From assembly GCA_963705955.1 (NCBI GenBank), contig CAVPLH010000009.1:1-64000 (forward strand): a stretch of DNA of 64,000 bases. Direction: 5' to 3'. The notes under the pieces are model-generated. The model saw only the letters and a list, made by a program, of their open reading frames with translations, did no database searches and was not told the DNA's origin. The DNA is from WHSW01 sp963705955. GTDB lineage: Bacteria > Actinomycetota > Thermoleophilia > Solirubrobacterales > 70-9. Below, in pieces: positions 42,665 through 51,125 of this stretch (positions are counted from its first letter, which is position 1; every line of letters starts with the position of its first letter). The position numbers and the translations under genes are program-made.

Positions 42665-43434
42665 GGCGCTGGCTGCTGCCGATCGCGGTGATCGCCGGCC
42701 TGCTCGTCGTCTGGCAGCTCGCGGCGAGCTGGGACCTGATCGCGAACGCGCTCGACATCGAGCCGTTTCTCGTCCCCGCTCCGAGCGACATCGCCGATTC
42801 GCTGATCGACGACCGCGCCTTGCTGCTCGACAACGCCTGGGTGACGGCTCAGGAGGTCCTGCTCGGATTCGCGATCGCAGCCGTCTGCGGGTTCGCGTTC
42901 GCAATCGCACTCCATCTCTCGGATCTGCTGCGGCGCGCCTTCTACCCCCTGCTCGTCGCCTCGCAGACGGTCCCCGTGATCGCGATCGCCCCGATCCTCG
43001 TCGTCTGGCTCGGCTTCGGTATGGGGCCGAAGCTCGCGATCATCGCCCTCGTCTGCTTCTTCCCGATCACCGTGAACACGCTCGACGGCTTGCGCTCGGT
43101 CGACCCCGAGCTGCCGCGGATGATGCGGACCCTGGACGCGAGCCGGGGACAGACCCTGCGACGGGTCGAGATCCCGTCGGCGCTGCCGTTCCTGCTCAGC
43201 GGGGCGAAGATCGCAGCCGTCATCTCGGTGATCGGCGCGGTCTTCGGTGAGTGGTCGGGCGCCGACGAGGGCCTCGGGCACCTGATCCTCGTCGCTCAGG
43301 GCCAGGTCCAGACGGCCCGGGTGTTCGCCGCCGTCGCCGTGCTCTCGGCGCTTGCGCTGATCCTGTTCGGTGCCCTCGCCCTGATCGAACGGCGGATCGC
43401 CTGGTGGCAGCCGCGGCGCACGCGGCTCGGATGA
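42661..43434 (+). CDS. thiX: ABC transporter permease, thiamine precursor (HMP) importer
   Basis: Permease of 257 residues (BPD/SsuC-like family) with about six hydrophobic segments. It begins RRWLLPIAVIAGLLVVWQLA, and the EAA-type cytoplasmic loop is FPITVNTLDGLRSVDPELPR followed by RRVEIPSALPFLLSGAKIAA. The ATG overlaps the ATPase stop (ATGA), and its own stop overlaps the start of the substrate-binding gene (ATGA). The whole unit is translationally coupled behind the TPP riboswitch. Confidence 0.88.
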   Translation: MRRWLLPIAVIAGLLVVWQLAASWDLIANALDIEPFLVPAPSDIADSLIDDRALLLDNAWVTAQEVLLGFAIAAVCGFAFAIALHLSDLLRRAFYPLLVASQTVPVIAIAPILVVWLGFGMGPKLAIIALVCFFPITVNTLDGLRSVDPELPRMMRTLDASRGQTLRRVEIPSALPFLLSGAKIAAVISVIGAVFGEWSGADEGLGHLILVAQGQVQTARVFAAVAVLSALALILFGALALIERRIAWWQPRRTRLG

Positions 43435-44464
43435 CGGCTCGGGCCGGAGACCCACCGCTCGCCGCCGCGGCGCCCTGCTGATCGCGATCGGGGTGCTCGC
43501 CGCCGCGGTCCAGCTCGCCGGCTGCGGGGAAAAGCAGGAGACCGTACGGCGAGACGCAGGCGTTCACCGTCGCGCTCGACTTCTACGTCAACCCCGACCA
43601 CGCCGGGATCTATACGGCGCTCGACCGGGGCTACTTCGAGCAGGCCGGGCTCGCGGTCGATCCGACCGTGCCCTCCGACCCCTCGGCGCCGATCCGCGAG
43701 GTCGCCGCCGGGCGCGTCGATCTCGCGATCTCCTACGAGCCCGAGGTGCTGCTCGCGCACGACCAGGGGCTGCCCGTGAAGGCCGTCGGCGCGCTCGTCG
43801 ATCGCCCCTTGACCTCGCTGATCTCGCTGCCCGAGGCCGGAATCGCCACCGTCTCGGATCTGCGCGGCAAGACGATCGCCACCGCCGGCATCCCCTACCA
43901 GGCGGACTTCCTCGACGAGATCCTCTCGAGGCGGGGAATGTCGCTCGACGACGTCACCCAGGTCGACGTCGGGCTCAACCTGCTTCCGGCGGTGCTCTCG
44001 GGGCGCGCCGACGCGATGCTCGGCGGGTTCCGCAACATCGAGGGCGTCGATCTCGCCGAACGCGGTCGCGACCCGCGCGTCGTCCCGGTCGATCGGATCG
44101 GGATTCCGACCTACGACGAGCTCGTCCTGGTCGCGAGCTCGGACCGGATCGCCGACGACCCCGAGCCGATCCGCCGTCTTCATCGCCGCGCTCGAGCGCG
44201 GTACGCGCGCCGCCGCGGCGGATCCGGCCGCGGCGACGCAGGCGATCCTCGACGCGGGCAACGGCCTCGACCCGAAGCTGACCGGAGCCGAGGTCGAGGC
44301 GACCCTGCCGCTGTTGCTCTCGCGGCGAACCTCGCAGCCCTACGGATACATGGACCCGAGCGAATGGGAACGTTTCGCCGGCGTTCTTCGCCGATCGCGG
44401 CCTGATCTCCGACCGGCCGAGCGCCGACGAGCTGCTCACCGACGACCTGCTGCCGGACCGCTAG
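43431..44464 (+). pseudogene. thiY: NMT1/THI5-like substrate-binding lipoprotein, several frameshifts
   Basis: Substrate-binding component for the thiamine-precursor importer, about 340 residues if repaired. Lipoprotein signal ALLIAIGVLAAAVQLAGC-G, then the NMT1/THI5-type domain: FTVALDFYVNPDHAGIYTAL, DRGYFEQAGLAVDPTVPSDP, DLAISYEPEVLLAHDQGLPV and PYQADFLDEI. Coding moves between frames near 43450, 43545, 44170 and 44385, and ends AFFADRGLISDRPSADELL with a stop at 44462-44464. All pieces are well conserved, so sequence errors are more likely than decay, but four shifts in 1 kb is the worst case in the window. The ATG overlaps the permease stop. Confidence 0.8.
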
Positions 44465-44499
44465 GCCGGTCTCGAGGGTGCAGATCAGGCGATGACGGG

Positions 44500-45432
44500 T
44501 CAGGGGACCCGGCGAAGCGGCGGGCTCTGGGCGACAGCGCCGTGCCAGCGGACGAGCGCGAACGAGCCCGCGAGGCCGCGGAACGGGGCATACGGAGCGA
44601 AGTACTCCTCGACCTCGTCGACGGTCGCGCGCCGGCCGAGCCCGGCGAGGACGCCGACCAGCTTGACGTAGGCGAGGTCACCGGCCGGCAACGAGTCGGG
44701 GTCGCCGCGGCCGGCGAAGCCGAGCACCTGCAGGGTCCAGGGACCGATCCCACTGATCCGCGCGAGGCGCCGGTCGTCGGCCGTCTCGGCGGGGTCGACA
44801 CGCCCGGCGGCGACCTCACGGGCGCATCGGATGATCGCGATCGCGCGCGAGGGAGCGAGGTCGAACGCGGCGAGCTCGGCGGGTGCCCGGGCGGCGATCG
44901 ACGCCGCGTCGGGGACGTCGCGCAGGGGCCCGGGGCCGCGCCAGGCGCCGTCGTCGGAGGGCTCGAGCCGGGTGCCCCATCGGCGGACGATCCGTCGTTG
45001 GATCTCGGCGGCCCTCGACGCTTCGATCAGCTGCTCGGTGACCGCCCAGGCGAGCGCCTCCCAGGGCCAGGGCCGGCGCCTGGGCCGGTGCCAGGGGCGG
45101 TGATGGAGCGCCTCGCCGATCAGCGGGTCGCCGCGGAAGGCGCGCGCGAACTCGGTCAGGTCGTCGTCGACGCCGAGCGCGAAGCGCATCCGCGCCACCG
45201 CGAGCTCGAGGCGATCGGGGTCGGATCCGGGCTCGGCCGGCGCCGCTCGCAGCACCACCCGTTCGCGCTCGGGTTGCCAGGCGTGAACGACCACCCGCCC
45301 CGCCCCCGTTTCGAGCAGCCGCGAGACGACCGCGCCACGCCGGCGCGCGACACCGTCGCCGCCCAGCCGCGCCCGCATCAGGAAGGGCCATCGAGGGCGT
45401 ACCTCGACCTCCAGCACCCGGGGGCGTGGCAT
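44500..45432 (-). CDS. DNA-3-methyladenine glycosylase 2 (AlkA-like)
   Basis: Base-excision repair glycosylase of 310 residues that removes alkylated bases. The helix-hairpin-helix motif is ARISGIGPWTLQVLGFAGRG, and the catalytic Asp lies downstream in LPAGDLAYVKLVG (HhH-GPD). The upstream helical domain contains WEALAWAVTEQLIEASRAAE. The N-terminal 100 residues form the AlkA-type beta domain. It is last in a likely unit after the GNAT protein and a small membrane protein (gaps of 0 and 4 bp), and its AlkA role is unrelated to theirs on the face of it. Confidence 0.9.
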   Translation of the reverse strand: MPRPRVLEVEVRPRWPFLMRARLGGDGVARRRGAVVSRLLETGAGRVVVHAWQPERERVVLRAAPAEPGSDPDRLELAVARMRFALGVDDDLTEFARAFRGDPLIGEALHHRPWHRPRRRPWPWEALAWAVTEQLIEASRAAEIQRRIVRRWGTRLEPSDDGAWRGPGPLRDVPDAASIAARAPAELAAFDLAPSRAIAIIRCAREVAAGRVDPAETADDRRLARISGIGPWTLQVLGFAGRGDPDSLPAGDLAYVKLVGVLAGLGRRATVDEVEEYFAPYAPFRGLAGSFALVRWHGAVAQSPPLRRVP

Positions 45433-45436
45433 CGGT

Positions 45437-45766
45437 TTACCTGTCGCCGAGCACGTGCACGTCGACGAGGAACGAGCGGCTCGCGACGACGTTCACCGGG
45501 CGCTGCTTCGGCCGCGAGCGCTTCGCCGGCCGGCGGCCCGAGGAGCCGCGGGTGGCACGAACGACCGCCACCGTCGCCGCGCCGGCGACCAATCCGCCTG
45601 CGGCGGCGAGCGCCGCGGTGCGGACGTCACCGCGCCAGACCGAGATCTCGGATGGCTCCTCGACCCGGGCCGGGAGCGGGCGGGCCGCAGCGTCGATCGC
45701 GTCCCCGTCGTCGAGTGCCGGCATCTCCACCGCCTCCGTCTCCAGGAGCTCCTCCCGCATCCCCAC
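45437..45766 (-). CDS. Hypothetical single-pass membrane protein
   Basis: Protein of 109 residues, not recognised. An acidic N terminus (MREELLETEAVEMPALDDGD) is followed by one hydrophobic helix, VRTAALAAAGGLVAGAATVA, then a basic stretch (RGSSGRRPAKRSRPKQRP) and a conserved-looking end, VNVVASRSFLVDVHVLG. The GTG start immediately follows the stop of the GNAT gene with no gap, and the stop lies 4 bp before the glycosylase start. The topology suggests a cytoplasmic basic tail that might bind nucleic acid or lipid. Confidence 0.6.
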   Translation of the reverse strand: MGMREELLETEAVEMPALDDGDAIDAAARPLPARVEEPSEISVWRGDVRTAALAAAGGLVAGAATVAVVRATRGSSGRRPAKRSRPKQRPVNVVASRSFLVDVHVLGDR

Positions 45767-46912
45767 CTACTCTACGTGCTTGTCAAGCGGCAACCCGTAG
45801 ATCCGGTAGCGCTGGACGATCGTCCCGCCCATTCCCTCCATCGCACGGTTCATCGCCTCGTTGGTCTCCAGGATCCAGCCCATGTGGCCGCCCTGCGGCC
45901 CCGGCCCGGCGGCCATCTCCCTGTGACGCTCGTAGAGTGCCGCGGCGACACCGAGGTGCTGGTAGTCGTGCTTGACGCCGAGCGCGAACACCCGTAGCCG
46001 GTCGATGTAGCGCTTGCGGCGCAGGAAGTGCCACCAGCCGAACGGGAACAGCCGCCCGTTCATCCGTGCGAGCGCCTGCTCGACGTCGGGAAGCGTCAGG
46101 GCCGCTCCGACGACCTCGCCGTCTCGCTCGGCGATCATCGCCCAGTTCTCGTCGAGCACCGGGCGCAGGTTCTTGGCCTGGAACTTGACCTCGGCCTCGG
46201 TGATCGGCACGAACCCCCAGTTGTCGCCCCAGGCCTCGTTGTAGACGTCCATGAACCTCGCCACCTCGGCCTCGAGGTCGCGCTTGCGCATCGGCCTCAC
46301 CACGACGCGCTCCTCGCGCGACTTCTCCGCCGCGGCGTGGATCAGCGGATGGAACGAGTCGCCCTCCTTGAGCTCGCCCAGCCACAGCGTCCACATCAGC
46401 AGGTCGATCGCCTTCGACAGGCCGACCGCCTCGAGGCGCTGCGAGTAGTACGGCGGGTGCCACGGCTCGAGGATCATCGAGGGCTCGTCGAAGCCCTCGA
46501 TCAGGATCCCGCACTCGTCGTTCATCGTGAAGTCCATCGGCCCGAGCATCCGCCCGCGGCCGCGCTCCCGCAGCCAGCCGGACGCTGCGTCGACCAGCGC
46601 CTCGACCACCTCCGGGTCGTCGACCGTGTCGAAGAACCCGAACATCCCGTCGCTGCCGCCCTGGAACTCGTCCCAGCGGGAGTCGATCTGCGCGCTGATC
46701 CGCCCGACGACCTCGCCTCCGCGCTCGGCGAGCATCAGCTGCGCCTCGGCGTGGTCGAACCAGGGGTTCTTGCCCCGGTCGAGGAACTGGCGGCGCTCGA
46801 ACCGCAGCGGCGGCACCCACTGCGGGTCGTCGCGGCGCAGGGTGTAGGGAAGCTCGATGAAGCGATTCAGGTCGCCCCGGCCGGCGACCGGGCGGATCAG
46901 GACATCGGCCAC
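45767..46912 (-). CDS. GNAT-fold acyltransferase-like protein
   Basis: Protein of 381 residues with the GNAT (N-acetyltransferase) fold, longer than usual. Blocks include FIELPYTLRRDDPQWVPPLR, WFDHAEAQLMLAERGGEVVG, MGPMDFTMNDECGILIEGF-like GPMDFTMNDECGILIEGFD, and a C-terminal half with FMDVYNEAWGDNWGFVPITE and LGVKHDYQHLGVAAALYE. The GTG at 46912 is chosen because TACGTT lies 7 nt upstream. It is divergent from an alpha-oxoamine synthase resembling serine palmitoyltransferase. In Caulobacter a GNAT-type protein is the ceramide synthase working with Spt, so the same role is a hypothesis here. No direct evidence for the acyl donor. Confidence 0.8.
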   Translation of the reverse strand: MADVLIRPVAGRGDLNRFIELPYTLRRDDPQWVPPLRFERRQFLDRGKNPWFDHAEAQLMLAERGGEVVGRISAQIDSRWDEFQGGSDGMFGFFDTVDDPEVVEALVDAASGWLRERGRGRMLGPMDFTMNDECGILIEGFDEPSMILEPWHPPYYSQRLEAVGLSKAIDLLMWTLWLGELKEGDSFHPLIHAAAEKSREERVVVRPMRKRDLEAEVARFMDVYNEAWGDNWGFVPITEAEVKFQAKNLRPVLDENWAMIAERDGEVVGAALTLPDVEQALARMNGRLFPFGWWHFLRRKRYIDRLRVFALGVKHDYQHLGVAAALYERHREMAAGPGPQGGHMGWILETNEAMNRAMEGMGGTIVQRYRIYGLPLDKHVE

Positions 46913-46919
46913 GCCGGGC

Positions 46920-46925
46920 AACGTA
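46920..46925 (-). promoter_or_regulatory. -10 box (TACGTT) of leaderless GNAT mRNA
   Basis: TACGTT on the minus strand, 7 nt before the GTG at 46912. The divergent synthase starts 32 bp further on, so the two genes share a very short control region. Confidence 0.45.
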
Positions 46926-46956
46926 GCGGTCGGCGGGGTCTGGGACACTTCCGGGG

Positions 46957-48216
46957 ATGGAAGAAACGACGCGGGCGCCGGTCGACGTGTTCGAGAAGGC
47001 GCGTACGCACGACCGAATCGAGCAGCTCGAGGCCGCGCGCGAGGGCGACCTGCTGCCCTACTTCCGGATCCTGACCTCGGAGGCGGGGCCGGTGGTCGAG
47101 ATGGAGGGCCGCGAGACGATCATGCTCGGCTCCAACAACTATCTCGGCCTCACCGGCGACTCCCGGGTCAAGCAGGCAGCCCGCGACGCGCTCGAGACCT
47201 ACGGCACCGGGCTCACCGGCTCGAGGCTGCTGAACGGGACGACGCCGCTTCACCTCGAGCTCGAGCGCGAGCTCGCCGAGTGGATGGAGACCGAGGACGT
47301 GATCGTTTTCACCACCGGTCACCAGGCGAACGTCGGCTGCATCGGCACGATCCTCGGTCCCGGGGACACGGTGATCTGCGACTCCGCCGATCACGCCTCG
47401 ATCCTCGACGGTTGCAAGCTCTCCGGCGCCAGGCTGCGCCCCTTCCGCCACAACCAGATGCCGAAGCTCGAGCGGATGCTCGAGCGCGCCGCCGGCGACG
47501 GTGGCGGCGTAATGGTGATCGTCGACGGTGTCTTCTCGATGGAGGGCGACCTCTGCGACCTGCCGCCGATCGTCGAGCTCTGCGAGCGCTATGGAGCCCG
47601 GCTGATGGTCGACGAGGCGCACGCCGTCGGGGTCCTCGGCGCGCGCGGAGCCGGCACATCCGAGCTCTTCGGGCTCGAGGACCGCGTCGACCTGCGGATG
47701 GGCACGTTCTCGAAGAGCCTCGCCTCCTGTGGCGGATTCATCGCCGGCTCCGCGGAGGTGGTCGAGTTCCTGCGAATCGCCTCGCGTCCGTTCATCTTCA
47801 CCGCGTCGGCCGTGCCGGCGGCGGTCGGGGCGGCGCTCGGGGCGCTCCGCGTGATCCGGTCCGAAGGCCCGGAGCTGATCGGCCGGCTGCTCGACAACGC
47901 GCGCTACCTGCGACAGGGGTTCCGCGACCTCGGCCTGCTCGTGGTCGAGCCGGGCACGCTGCCCGACGGCGGCGAGGCGACGACCCCGGTCGTCCCGGTC
48001 GTCGTCGGCGAGGACTGGCAGGCGGTGCTGCTCTGGAAGGCGCTCTTCGACGCCGGCGTCTACACGAACGTCGCGATCCACCCCGCGGTCCCGCCGGGCG
48101 GGGCGCTGCTCCGTACCTCGCTGATGGCGACCCACGAGCGTCAGCACCTCGACCGCGCCCTGGCGATCATCGAGACGACGATCGCCGACTTTCCCGAGCT
48201 GCCTCGCTCCGGGTGA
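46957..48216 (+). CDS. Alpha-oxoamine synthase, serine palmitoyltransferase-like
   Basis: PLP-dependent enzyme of 419 residues (AOS family: 2-amino-3-ketobutyrate CoA ligase, BioF, ALAS, Spt) condensing an amino acid with an acyl-CoA. It shows LGSNNYLGLTGDSRVKQAA, TGSRLLNGTTPLHLELE, DHASILDGCKLSGARLRPF, MVDEAHAVGVLG and the PLP Lys in MGTFSKSLASCGGFIAG. The Lys loop FSKSLAS is of the serine-palmitoyltransferase kind rather than the LGKA of KBL/ALAS/BioF. The substrate assignment is by motif and by the adjacent GNAT gene. A hairpin terminator follows at 48247. Confidence 0.87.
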   Translation: MEETTRAPVDVFEKARTHDRIEQLEAAREGDLLPYFRILTSEAGPVVEMEGRETIMLGSNNYLGLTGDSRVKQAARDALETYGTGLTGSRLLNGTTPLHLELERELAEWMETEDVIVFTTGHQANVGCIGTILGPGDTVICDSADHASILDGCKLSGARLRPFRHNQMPKLERMLERAAGDGGGVMVIVDGVFSMEGDLCDLPPIVELCERYGARLMVDEAHAVGVLGARGAGTSELFGLEDRVDLRMGTFSKSLASCGGFIAGSAEVVEFLRIASRPFIFTASAVPAAVGAALGALRVIRSEGPELIGRLLDNARYLRQGFRDLGLLVVEPGTLPDGGEATTPVVPVVVGEDWQAVLLWKALFDAGVYTNVAIHPAVPPGGALLRTSLMATHERQHLDRALAIIETTIADFPELPRSG

Positions 48217-48246
48217 GCCGGGCGCGCCGCGACGCCCCCTGTTCGC

Positions 48247-48264
48247 CTCCCCCCGTGGGGGGAG
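48247..48264 (+). terminator. GC-rich hairpin after the synthase gene
   Basis: CTCCCCCC and GGGGGGAG face each other (48247-48254 and 48257-48264) about 30 bp after the stop. The loop must open a few pairs. A T-containing stretch (ATTCGTCTTGT) follows. Confidence 0.5.
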
Positions 48265-48355
48265 ATTCGTCTTGTCCGGTTTCGAACAAGCCGCGGCCGT
48301 ACAGGAAAAGATTGCTCTTAGCGAACGAAGCGGTCGCGCTCCGTAGTTGTCCCGG

Positions 48356-48385
48356 TTGACGCGGGCGGCCGATTTTCTCTAGGTT
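48356..48385 (+). promoter_or_regulatory. Promoter of the mIHF gene (TTGACG-18-TAGGTT)
   Basis: TTGACG (48356-48361) and TAGGTT (48380-48385) are separated by 18 bp, close to the actinobacterial housekeeping consensus. Transcription would start near 48392, leaving a 5' leader of about 150 nt. The 326-bp gap before mIHF holds this promoter, the upstream terminator and the leader; nothing else is identified there. Confidence 0.65.
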
Positions 48386-48542
48386 GGCTCTCGCGCCGTA
48401 CGCACCCCGGGGCAGGGAGCGGACGGGACAGATGGAGGAGAGAGCTTGTCCCGGCTGACCCTGGAGCGGGCCCTGAGCCCGCCCGGAGCGTCGACGCCCA
48501 GATACCCCGCCAACCTCGAAACGCACTCGGAGGAGAGTGATG

Positions 48543-48887
48543 ATGGAAGCTGCTTCGACCCTTGCCCCTGGACGGCCCCCGCAGCACATGCAGGCGCTCG
48601 AACACGCCAACCGCGTCCGGCTGGCGAGAGCGTCGCTGAAGCGAGCGGTCGCCTCGGGCGATGCCGATGCGGCGGAGATCGTCCGGGACTGCCCTTGGGA
48701 GGTCGAGTCCATGGCCGTCGGCGACTTGCTGCGAAGCCAGCGCCGCTGGGGCCGGACACGGGCGAGGAAGTTCCTTCTCGCCCTCGCACTCAGCGAAAAT
48801 CGCCAGCTCGGTCGGCTCACCGCCCGCCAGCGAACGGTGCTCGCACACGAGCTCGAGTCGAAGTCGTTCGCGCGTAGCGCCGGCTGA
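48543..48887 (+). CDS. mihF: Integration host factor, actinobacterial type (mIHF)
   Basis: Nucleoid-associated protein of about 114 residues, of the actinobacterial mIHF family (helix-two-turn-helix fold), which bends DNA and supports integration, replication and global expression. The domain runs QALEHANRVRLARASLKRAV, then VESMAVGDLLRSQRRWGRTR and ARKFLLALALSENRQLGRLT with a final ARQRTVLAHEL. The C-terminal part is the conserved DNA-binding block. A CGGAGGAG ribosome-binding site favours the ATG at 48543 (or 48540). It has a strong promoter and a long leader. Confidence 0.85.
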   Translation: MEAASTLAPGRPPQHMQALEHANRVRLARASLKRAVASGDADAAEIVRDCPWEVESMAVGDLLRSQRRWGRTRARKFLLALALSENRQLGRLTARQRTVLAHELESKSFARSAG

Positions 48888-48970
48888 GGCTCAACCCAGA
48901 GGTCGAAACGGTCGTCGGGGGCGGGTGCCGAAGCGGCGCCCGCCCCGCCGCCGACGTCCGGGGCGGGCGG

Positions 48971-49360
48971 TCAGAAGCCGATGTTGAGCGGCACCGGGCT
49001 CGCCCCGGCGAAGAGGAAGAACCAGATCGCGAACAGCAGCACCGCCATCCCGCCGCTCGAGACGAGGATCACCTCGAGCGCCGAGCTGCGCCCGAGCGGT
49101 CGGTTGCGGCGCTCCTGTAGCGCGAGGTGGAGGCGGTTGAGCCAGCCGAGGGCGAGGACGACGGCGACGACCGAGACCATGATCCCGAGCATCGTCACCA
49201 TCAATGCGGTTCCCAGCGAGGCCGACGCCTGGACCTGGGACCCGATCCAGAGCCAGCCGAGCGGGACGCCGACCCAGAGGACGAGGCACCCGGCGAGCAT
49301 GATCAGCACCAAGGCCGCGCTGGCGGGGCCATCCATGATCTGCCGGAACCGGGCCAGCAT
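48971..49360 (-). CDS. Three-helix membrane protein
   Basis: Integral membrane protein of 129 residues, family unknown. Helices: ALVLIMLAGCLVLWVGVPLG, ALMVTMLGIMVSVVAVVLAL and MAVLLFAIWFFLFAGASP, with a basic loop NRLHLALQERRNRPLGRSSA between the second and third. The start is ATG 49360, preceded at 8 nt by TAACGT, a leaderless-type box lying over the stop of the upstream gene. It follows the 166-residue membrane protein in the same orientation. Confidence 0.7.
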   Translation of the reverse strand: MLARFRQIMDGPASAALVLIMLAGCLVLWVGVPLGWLWIGSQVQASASLGTALMVTMLGIMVSVVAVVLALGWLNRLHLALQERRNRPLGRSSALEVILVSSGGMAVLLFAIWFFLFAGASPVPLNIGF

Positions 49361-49368
49361 CGCCGCGG

Positions 49369-49374
49369 ACGTTA
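49369..49374 (-). promoter_or_regulatory. -10 box (TAACGT) before the three-helix membrane protein
   Basis: TAACGT on the minus strand, 8 nt before the ATG at 49360. It overlaps the stop codon of the preceding gene. Confidence 0.35.
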
Positions 49375-49872
49375 GCGAAGCTTGAACGCCCGCCCGGAGC
49401 GTGCCCGAAAGGCGGTCGCGAGAGCGATCGCGGCCCCGATCGCCACCGCGGCGGCGGCGATCAGCCGCAGCGTCGGCGAGAGCAGATCGGGGAAAACGTA
49501 GAAGCCGAGCGCCAGTGTGGCGACGCCGGCCGCAGCGGCGAGCATCACCGTGTGCGAGCGATAGCCGCCGAAATGCTCACGGATCGAGAGCTCGAGCCCG
49601 GCCAGCGACCCGAGCACGAGCCCGGTGGCGAGCAACGCCGTGCCGCGCTCGCCGCCGACCACCAGCCAACCGATCAGCATCGCGATCGCGATCAGGACGA
49701 CGATCTCGACCAGCGGGAATGAGCCCCACGGAGCAGGCGGTCGCTCCTCCTCGATCGGTCGCCGCGGCCGTGGCGCGGGCTTCGGCACGACCTCCGACGC
49801 GGGCGCCGCCGGGCGCTGGTCGGGAGCCTGCGCGGGCCGGCGCGGCCGGCGCTTGCGGCGTCTTTTCGCCAT
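49372..49872 (-). CDS. Membrane protein with basic/Pro-rich N terminus
   Basis: Protein of 166 residues. The first 50 residues are strongly basic then Pro-rich (MAKRRRKRRPRRPAQAPDQR). Four hydrophobic helices follow: VEIVVLIAIAMLIGWLVVGG, LLATGLVLGSLAGLELS, TVMLAAAAGVATLALGFYVF and RLIAAAAVAIGAAIALATAF. The cytosolic basic tail may bind nucleic acid or lipid. The ATG at 49872 overlaps the stop of the preceding coiled-coil gene by one base, indicating coupling. The family is not recognised. Confidence 0.72.
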   Translation of the reverse strand: MAKRRRKRRPRRPAQAPDQRPAAPASEVVPKPAPRPRRPIEEERPPAPWGSFPLVEIVVLIAIAMLIGWLVVGGERGTALLATGLVLGSLAGLELSIREHFGGYRSHTVMLAAAAGVATLALGFYVFPDLLSPTLRLIAAAAVAIGAAIALATAFRARSGRAFKLR

Positions 49873-50390
49873 CAGATCGCCGGGGGCCGAAGCCCCGTGG
49901 CTAACGGACAACCCGAGGAGAGCTTTACCCGCCACCAGCCGAACAGGATGCCGAGGATCCCGAGTCGCGGGCGCGATTCCCAGCGCCCGCAGCCCGGCTC
50001 GCCGATCTCGGTCTGCGAGATCACCAACCCGCGATGGCGCTCCGGCGCGGCGATCATCGATTCGAGCAGGGCACGGTTTGTGGCCTCGAGCTCGGCTCGG
50101 CGCGCGAGCTCGGCCCGGGCGTCGCGGAGGCGGAGCGAGAGGGAGTCGCGGACCCGCTCGAGGTCACCGAGCGAGAGCACGCGTGGGCCCCCGGGCGCGC
50201 CGATCCCCCATTCGACCCCGGGCCGCGGGAAGGCCGACGCGAAGAGCTCGCCGAGCTCTCGTTCGAGCCGCGCGATCTGCCGCCTCAGATCACCGCGGGC
50301 ACGGCGCTCGGCGCTCGTCGTCGCCGGCTCACCGAGCGCGGTCCCGGCTTGCGGCGCAGCGACGTTGGCCTGCTCGAGCGCGTTTAGCAC
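49872..50390 (-). CDS. Helical protein of unknown function
   Basis: Soluble protein of 172 residues with two charged helical stretches likely to form coiled coils: RRARGDLRRQIARLERELGE and DLERVRDSLSLRLRDARAEL. Between them lies RPGVEWGIGAPGGPRVLSLG. The C terminus is distinctive: ISQTEIGEPGCGRWESRPRL, then GILGILFGWWRVKLSSGCP. The two Cys and the Trp-Trp motif may be functional. The GTG start has an AGGAGCTCA ribosome-binding site. It begins a unit with two membrane proteins. Function unknown. Confidence 0.68.
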   Translation of the reverse strand: MLNALEQANVAAPQAGTALGEPATTSAERRARGDLRRQIARLERELGELFASAFPRPGVEWGIGAPGGPRVLSLGDLERVRDSLSLRLRDARAELARRAELEATNRALLESMIAAPERHRGLVISQTEIGEPGCGRWESRPRLGILGILFGWWRVKLSSGCPLATGLRPPAI

Positions 50391-50462
50391 TGAGCTCCTT
50401 CCTACCCGTTGCCTACGGAGCGAAGTCTAATCGCAGCGCTGCTCACAATCCACCGCCGGGGG

Positions 50463-51125
50463 TCAGCTTTCGAGCACGCTCACGGTGAGCCATAGCGCCT
50501 CCTCTACGGCGATCGCGGGCACGCCCCCGACGCCGATCGCGACGAGCATCGTTCGCGAGGTCCGCCGGTCGACCCCCCGGCCCGCGGCAAGCGCTCCGAA
50601 CAGCAGCGCCACCGGGCGCTCGGTGTCGGCGATCGCCAGCGTCCCGGCGGGCAGCTCCCCGGGCCGGCCCTCGAGCGTCTCGCCGCTCGTCGTCGGCCTG
50701 ACCTGGGGCGGGCCTTCGAGCCGGTCGGCGTCGAAGGCGCGCACGGCGACCCCGGACTCGACGATCGCAATCGTCAGCGCGTCGTCGAGCAGGCTCTCGC
50801 TCCTGAAGCCACCGTGCTTGATCCGTTCGAAGACGCGCTCCTCGACCGGGGTCCGCTGGACATCCGGGTCGAGGCCGATGTGGCGGAAGAAGACCCGGTA
50901 GGCCCAGGGGATCGGCTGGTGGCGGAGGTTGATCGCCTGGGGGCCCGAGAACCGGTCGGAGAGCGCTCGCAGCCGCTCCTTGACCTCCCGGCCCGAGCGT
51001 CCGGAGCCGCGTCCGACGATCGCGTAACGCAGCGACAGCCCGGGGAATTCCTCGGTCAGCTCGGCGGCGACCCGGCCCGTGGACGGCGCCCCCTCGGCGC
51101 CCGCCGCCCCTCCGTCGGCGGTCAC
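50463..51125 (-). CDS. B3/B4 tRNA-binding-like domain protein
   Basis: Protein of 220 residues related to the B3/B4 domain of phenylalanyl-tRNA synthetase beta chain, which edits mischarged tRNA; stand-alone copies are widespread and not characterised. Blocks: AAELTEEFPGLSLRYAIVGR, PIPWAYRVFFRHIGLDPDVQ, RSESLLDDALTIAIVESGVA and a C-terminal VALLFGALAAGRGVDRRTSR. The GTG start overlaps the stop of the thioredoxin-fold gene (GTGA). It is the last gene of a coupled set with that gene and the MMPL transporter. Confidence 0.8.
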   Translation of the reverse strand: MTADGGAAGAEGAPSTGRVAAELTEEFPGLSLRYAIVGRGSGRSGREVKERLRALSDRFSGPQAINLRHQPIPWAYRVFFRHIGLDPDVQRTPVEERVFERIKHGGFRSESLLDDALTIAIVESGVAVRAFDADRLEGPPQVRPTTSGETLEGRPGELPAGTLAIADTERPVALLFGALAAGRGVDRRTSRTMLVAIGVGGVPAIAVEEALWLTVSVLES

